8,300 nt of DNA, taken from contig PMKA01000323.1 in NCBI GenBank assembly GCA_003157575.1, positions 1 through 8,300 of the forward strand, read 5' to 3'. The translations under genes were made by a program, and so were the position numbers. Source of the DNA: Opitutia bacterium (GTDB lineage Bacteria; Verrucomicrobiota; Verrucomicrobiia; Opitutales; Opitutaceae). The notes beneath the pieces are model-generated. The model worked only from the letters and a program-made list of their open reading frames with translations. It ran no database searches and was not told the DNA's origin. Of the stretch, positions 5,953 to 8,300 are shown one piece after another. The number at the start of each line of letters is the position of its first letter. Position 1 is the stretch's first letter.

Positions 5953-6630
5953 ATGACCGCAGAATCTCTGCTACAGAAGACCATGCAGCTAATCAGTGCT
6001 GCTTCCAAAGAATCCAGAATCAGCGAGATTTCTCGTCTGACCAAACTCGCGGAACGGATCACTGAGATCCAAACTACACAGCAGAAACTTGGGTCAGAAC
6101 TTCAGCATCTCGGTGATGAGCTGGAAAAGGCAGGTGAGACGATAGACGGCCGGACTGTTCCAACTGACTCCTCGGCTTCTATCGTTCACTCTTCGGACGC
6201 CGTTCCCGAAGAACCGCGTCGAATTCTGGGGCCGCTTGTGATCGATATCGATTGGGCAGCTATCGGCAAACCGTATCCGAAGCAATCGATCTGTGAGCGG
6301 AAAGCTTCGGATACCCTGCGCGTCTTCTTTGAATACATCTTAGAGCGATTCGGCGATGCTACAATGGAGAAACTAGCCGTTCTTCGTGTGAACCGCGCTC
6401 CTCCGCTCTCCCGTAAGCCTGAGATCGAATTCCTGAACAAGAAGCGCGGCACCACCTACCAACATCAGCAAATCGGCGTGTCCCAGTGGCACGTGCTTAC
6501 GACCTCTACAACCCCAGAAAAAGTCGCTCTTGTTCGCCAAGTCGCTCAAGCGCTGCGCTTTCCTCCCGGGACCGTCAAGGTACGGGAAGTCGATGTCCAA
6601 CAGGAAGTCATGAAGCTGCTCAATCTGTGA
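5953..6630 (+). CDS. Unrecognised protein with N-terminal coiled coil and a separate C-terminal domain
   Basis: A 225-residue protein (from ATG 5953) that I do not recognise. Residues ~19-64 look like a coiled coil (KESRISEISRLTKLAERI and on, rich in L, E, K, Q). A Ser/Pro/Glu linker follows at ~65-92. A compact mixed domain at ~93-220 begins VIDIDWAAIGK and contains ICERKASDTLRVFFEYIL (113-130), LRVNRAPPLSRKPEIEFLN, QWHVLTTSTTPEKV and FPPGTVKVREV. The basic patches suggest nucleic-acid or protein binding, but that is inference. There is no signal peptide and no membrane segment. An upstream in-frame TTG at 5917 would add 12 residues, but it falls inside a TTGACA; no Shine-Dalgarno precedes either start. 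Base composition is far below that of oleCD (48% GC at 6001-6120), which points to transfer. It is followed after 15 bases by another unknown gene, probably in one operon. Confidence 0.7.
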   Translation: MTAESLLQKTMQLISAASKESRISEISRLTKLAERITEIQTTQQKLGSELQHLGDELEKAGETIDGRTVPTDSSASIVHSSDAVPEEPRRILGPLVIDIDWAAIGKPYPKQSICERKASDTLRVFFEYILERFGDATMEKLAVLRVNRAPPLSRKPEIEFLNKKRGTTYQHQQIGVSQWHVLTTSTTPEKVALVRQVAQALRFPPGTVKVREVDVQQEVMKLLNL

Positions 6631-6645
6631 CTCCGTTGGATCGAA

Positions 6646-7023
6646 ATGACCAATACTGTGCACGGTAACGGTTTCACCCAATTATTCGGCCAATTCGGCG
6701 GGCTGGAACAAGATTTCGATCTTGGCTACAAGTTTGAGGAACGAGAGTCAGACGAATTCCAAATCGATCCGCATACTGGCAACAAGGTCTTCCCTGAGCC
6801 TTTCTTGGCCCTCTATTTCTCGGCCTCGCCCAAAGGCTCTACCCAAGTCCCTACGACTCTCTGCTATGCGAGAACGCGATCTCACTTTTCTCGCGGTCTC
6901 CACCCAACGGTCGAAGATCAGGGGCTCCTGCTCAAAGCAGCAACCCCATCCATAATTGCCGACCTACAGCTCCTGCTAAAAGGAGAAGAGCCAGAAAGCG
7001 CTCGCCGGTTCATATACCGCTAA
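6646..7023 (+). CDS. Unrecognised 125-residue protein, probable partner of the 5953 gene
   Basis: Starts with ATG 6646, fifteen bases after the preceding stop, and ends at 7023 just before the methyltransferase-gene relic. The sequence has an acidic N-terminal half (FDLGYKFEERESDEFQIDPHTG, with a break, around residues 24-45). A strand-rich middle follows (FLALYFSASPKGSTQVPTTL), then a helix near the end (IIADLQLLLKGEEPESARRF). There is no signal peptide, membrane segment or catalytic motif that I can name. The close spacing and shared low GC suggest co-expression with the gene before it, perhaps as a two-component accessory cassette. No obvious Shine-Dalgarno is present. I cannot assign a function, and the coding call rests on an uninterrupted frame with plausible protein-like composition. 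Confidence 0.6.
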   Translation: MTNTVHGNGFTQLFGQFGGLEQDFDLGYKFEERESDEFQIDPHTGNKVFPEPFLALYFSASPKGSTQVPTTLCYARTRSHFSRGLHPTVEDQGLLLKAATPSIIADLQLLLKGEEPESARRFIYR

Positions 7024-7033
7024 CTGCCATGCA

Positions 7034-7119
7034 GCCCCAATTATCCCGCTGGCGCACCGCCTCGAAGTGGGTAATAACCGTCATCGTCACGTTCAGCGAA
7101 TCAGCGTGGCCCGCTATTA
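7034..7119 (-). pseudogene. Relic of the 3' end of a SpoU/TrmH methyltransferase gene (left direct repeat)
   Basis: Read on the minus strand this encodes AGHADSLNV, MTVIT and FEAVRQRDN, which closely matches the tail of the methyltransferase at the right end (AGQADSLNV, ATVIT, FEAVRQRN). Alignment runs from the tail just inside the stop codon (7034, against 7742) to about 7119 (against ~7826), with one codon gained and one lost. The stop triplet is replaced (TGC for TAG). At least seven codon differences are synonymous, for example CGC/AGA, GTG/GTC, ATT/ATC and CTG/CTC. This argues that the relic comes from a divergent functional allele rather than from random decay of the resident gene. Upstream coding homology stops abruptly. 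The remaining gap to 7196 shows no further gene, and only weak promoter-like hexamers (TTGCCT at 7147-7152, TAATCA at 7170-7175). Confidence 0.8.
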
Positions 7120-7196
7120 TCACCAGTATTGGGTGAAGATCGGCTCTTGCCTGTCCGCATTTGGCGTAATAATCAATATGCAGAATTCTCCAACAC

Positions 7197-7397
7197 ATGG
7201 GCAGAATACGGCGCGGCGGTTACACATTCCTTTGGTGGATCGGCGATCATCCCCCACGCCACATCCATGTCTTCGACAAAGCTGGGCGGCTGATTACACG
7301 CGTAAATCTTGAAACGATGCTGCCGATGGACATTCCGAAGATTGAGCGTAGAATCCTTGACTTGATCCGTGAACTAAAGGACGAGGGTTGTTTATGA
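7197..7397 (+). CDS. DUF4160 family small protein (candidate TA or regulatory partner)
   Basis: A 66-residue protein. Its N-terminal motif GGYTFLWWIGDHPPRHIHV (7-25) is the signature of DUF4160, whose members usually begin with a short basic stretch, an aromatic strand and H-P-P-x-H-x-H-V. The C-terminal half is helical (IPKIERRILDLIRELKDE, 46-63). The histidine-rich motif suggests a metal or catalytic site, but the biochemical role is not established to my knowledge. DUF4160 genes are often found right before DUF2442 genes, and the pair has been suspected to be a toxin-antitoxin module. Its TGA stop overlaps the next ATG (ATGA, 7394-7397). No Shine-Dalgarno is seen before ATG 7197. The gene lies in the low-GC stretch between the two copies of the methyltransferase 3' end. 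Confidence 0.82.
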   Translation: MGRIRRGGYTFLWWIGDHPPRHIHVFDKAGRLITRVNLETMLPMDIPKIERRILDLIRELKDEGCL

Positions 7398-7690
7398 AAG
7401 CTTCCGCCAAGAACGCCAAAGCCCCGTTTGGGACCGGGAGTTATTCGAAGATCAAGAACGTCCGCTATTTGAGCTGGGAGGACGCCTTCGACGTAGAGTT
7501 TGAAGACGGCCTGTGCATTCTGGAGCCGCACGCAACCATTCGCCGAGCCAACAAGATTTCACCCAAGGCCAAGTTCGCCCGATTGGAGATCGAGGACTGG
7601 ACCCAAAGCGGATTCTATGTGCATTACGACAACGGCCAGACAGCGGAAGTCTCGTGGGCCTTCATCCGGGAGTTGCCGCCGAAGAAATAA
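7394..7690 (+). CDS. DUF2442-like small protein, coupled to the DUF4160 gene
   Basis: A 98-residue protein. The ATG at 7394 is chosen because GAGGG (7383-7387) lies 6 bases upstream and because it overlaps the preceding TGA by four bases, typical of coupled translation; a TTG at 7388 is less likely. A basic N-terminal segment (MKASAKNAKAPFGTG) precedes a strand pattern YLSWEDAFDVEFEDGLCILEP (with a break) resembling the DUF2442 N-terminal strand-DG-strand unit. The C-terminus reads VHYDNGQTAEVSWAFIREL. The DUF2442 label rests on this pattern and on the DUF4160 partner, and the match is loose; it could be another small beta-rich domain. If the pair is a TA module, this would be the likelier antitoxin, but gene order alone does not settle that. 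Confidence 0.68.
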   Translation: MKASAKNAKAPFGTGSYSKIKNVRYLSWEDAFDVEFEDGLCILEPHATIRRANKISPKAKFARLEIEDWTQSGFYVHYDNGQTAEVSWAFIRELPPKK

Positions 7691-7694
7691 TCGT

Positions 7695-7731
7695 GGGGCA
7701 GCGGCGGAACAGTGCGCCGAGATACTGCCTC
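7695..7731. terminator. Nested hairpin between convergent DUF2442-like and methyltransferase genes
   Basis: An outer stem GGGGCAG (7695-7701) with CTGCCTC (7725-7731) pairs seven positions, one G-U. An inner stem CGGCG (7702-7706) with CGCCG (7715-7719) continues it around an 8-base loop, with a 5-base bulge on the 3' side. It sits 5 bases after one stop and 8 bases before the other, the place for a shared terminator. There is no T run on either side, so termination efficiency is uncertain. Confidence 0.4.
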
Positions 7732-7738
7732 CGAGGAA

Positions 7739-8300
7739 CTAGCCCGCATTCCGCTGTCTGACCGCCTCGAACAGGGTGATGACCGTCGCCATAGCCACGT
7801 TGAGCGAATCGGCCTGGCCGGCCATCGGGATGCGCACAAGCTGGTCGCTCTCCTTCAGCCAGAATTCGCTCAGGCCGTATTGCTCGCTGCCCATGATGAT
7901 CGCAAGCGGGCCGCGCAGATCCACGTCGGAATAAAGGGCCTTCGCCGCCGGCGTCGTCGCCACGGCGCGGATCGCATGCGCGCGCAGCCATGCGCGAACC
8001 TCCGCACTGCCCGCCACAACGACCGGCATCGAGAACAGCACGCCGGTCGAGGAGCGAACGACGTTGGGATTGAAGATGTCCGTCACCGGATCGCAGACGA
8101 TGACTGCGTTGATTCCCGCCGCATCCGCGCTGCGCAGAATCGTGCCGAGATTGCCGGGTTTCTCAATCGCCTCGATCACCAGAAGGAAAGGATCGCCAGG
8201 TGCAATACGCGACGAGGGCGTCGCGCCTCCAGGAGAAATGCCATCCAGATCGGCGAGGGTTCGCTTCCACTGCGCCGCCACCGCGAGCAACCCGTCCGGG
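7739..8300 (-). CDS. SpoU/TrmH-family RNA 2'-O-methyltransferase (5' end outside window)
   Basis: An S-adenosylmethionine-dependent SPOUT enzyme that methylates a ribose 2'-OH in rRNA or tRNA. The frame stays open to the right edge, so the true start and probably an N-terminal substrate-binding domain are missing; the TTG at 8290 is not the start. Motif 1 is EKPGNLGTILRSADAAG, with the conserved N and R. Motif 2 is IIMGSEQYGLSE, and motif 3 is VRIPMAGQADSLNVAMA, which supplies the knotted SAM-binding site. All three are intact. Members of this type include TsnR-like and RlmB-like enzymes; without the N-terminus the target RNA cannot be named. GC is high again (about 68% at 7981-8040), marking the return to core chromosome. 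Its last codons are duplicated upstream at 7034-7119, so the gene's 3' end appears to be an integration or recombination site. Confidence 0.93.
   Translation of the reverse strand, partial: PDGLLAVAAQWKRTLADLDGISPGGATPSSRIAPGDPFLLVIEAIEKPGNLGTILRSADAAGINAVIVCDPVTDIFNPNVVRSSTGVLFSMPVVVAGSAEVRAWLRAHAIRAVATTPAAKALYSDVDLRGPLAIIMGSEQYGLSEFWLKESDQLVRIPMAGQADSLNVAMATVITLFEAVRQRNAG
7742..7826 (+). repeat. Resident methyltransferase 3' end, right member of the direct repeat
   Basis: This is the segment matched by the relic at 7034-7119 in the same orientation. The best-conserved blocks are ACCGCCTCGAA (7761-7771) and AGCGAATC (7803-7810). The two copies bracket about 620 bases carrying the DUF4160/DUF2442-like pair. 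Identity is roughly three quarters by eye, too low for a fresh site-specific duplication but consistent with an old or imported attachment-like end. Confidence 0.7.

Noticed and set aside
7010..7198. Minus-strand 62-codon frame as an independent small gene
   Set aside because: Only its middle matches the methyltransferase tail; its ends are unrelated sequence and it has lost the gene's stop, so it is a fragment, not a functional gene.

Overview
The window looks like a chromosomal segment of a high-GC, Gram-negative-type bacterium. The most likely group is Verrucomicrobiota near the Opitutaceae, because oleC/oleD homologues are known there and short heptamer and nonamer repeats sit in and between genes. 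This placement is inferred from gene content and style; there is no rRNA or marker gene to confirm it.

Left half (1-5183, + strand, hand-counted GC up to about 77%): the tail of a small membrane protein, a class II-type histone deacetylase-like amidohydrolase, a 12-bp hairpin, then a tight run of RNase D (rnd), oleC and oleD. OleC (AMP-dependent beta-lactone synthetase) and OleD (NAD(P)H-dependent 2-alkyl-3-oxoalkanoate reductase) act late in the OleABCD pathway that makes long-chain olefins from two fatty acyl chains: OleA condenses, OleD reduces the beta-keto acid, OleC forms the beta-lactone and OleB decarboxylates it. oleA and oleB are not in the window. OleC carries two in-frame stretches of degenerate 7-bp tandem repeats, the second built as two opposed arrays able to form a hairpin. 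These look like intergenic-type repeat DNA captured inside an enzyme gene.

Middle (5184-5818, - strand): a mazEF toxin-antitoxin operon convergent with oleD, separated from it by a nonamer array and a 9-bp hairpin.

Right half (5819-7738): a clearly lower-GC accessory stretch (about 48% in hand-counted samples). It holds two unrecognised genes in a row (5953-7023), then a relic of the 3' end of an RNA 2'-O-methyltransferase gene, then a translationally coupled DUF4160/DUF2442-like pair. The window closes with the SpoU/TrmH-family methyltransferase itself (- strand, 5' end cut by the window edge). Its last ~28 codons are matched, in the same orientation, by the relic at about 7034-7119. The differences are largely synonymous, so the relic probably came from a divergent allele rather than from decay of the resident copy. 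The 3' end of this gene therefore looks like an integration or recombination hotspot that has collected small defence/TA-like cassettes. No integrase or transposase is visible in the window.
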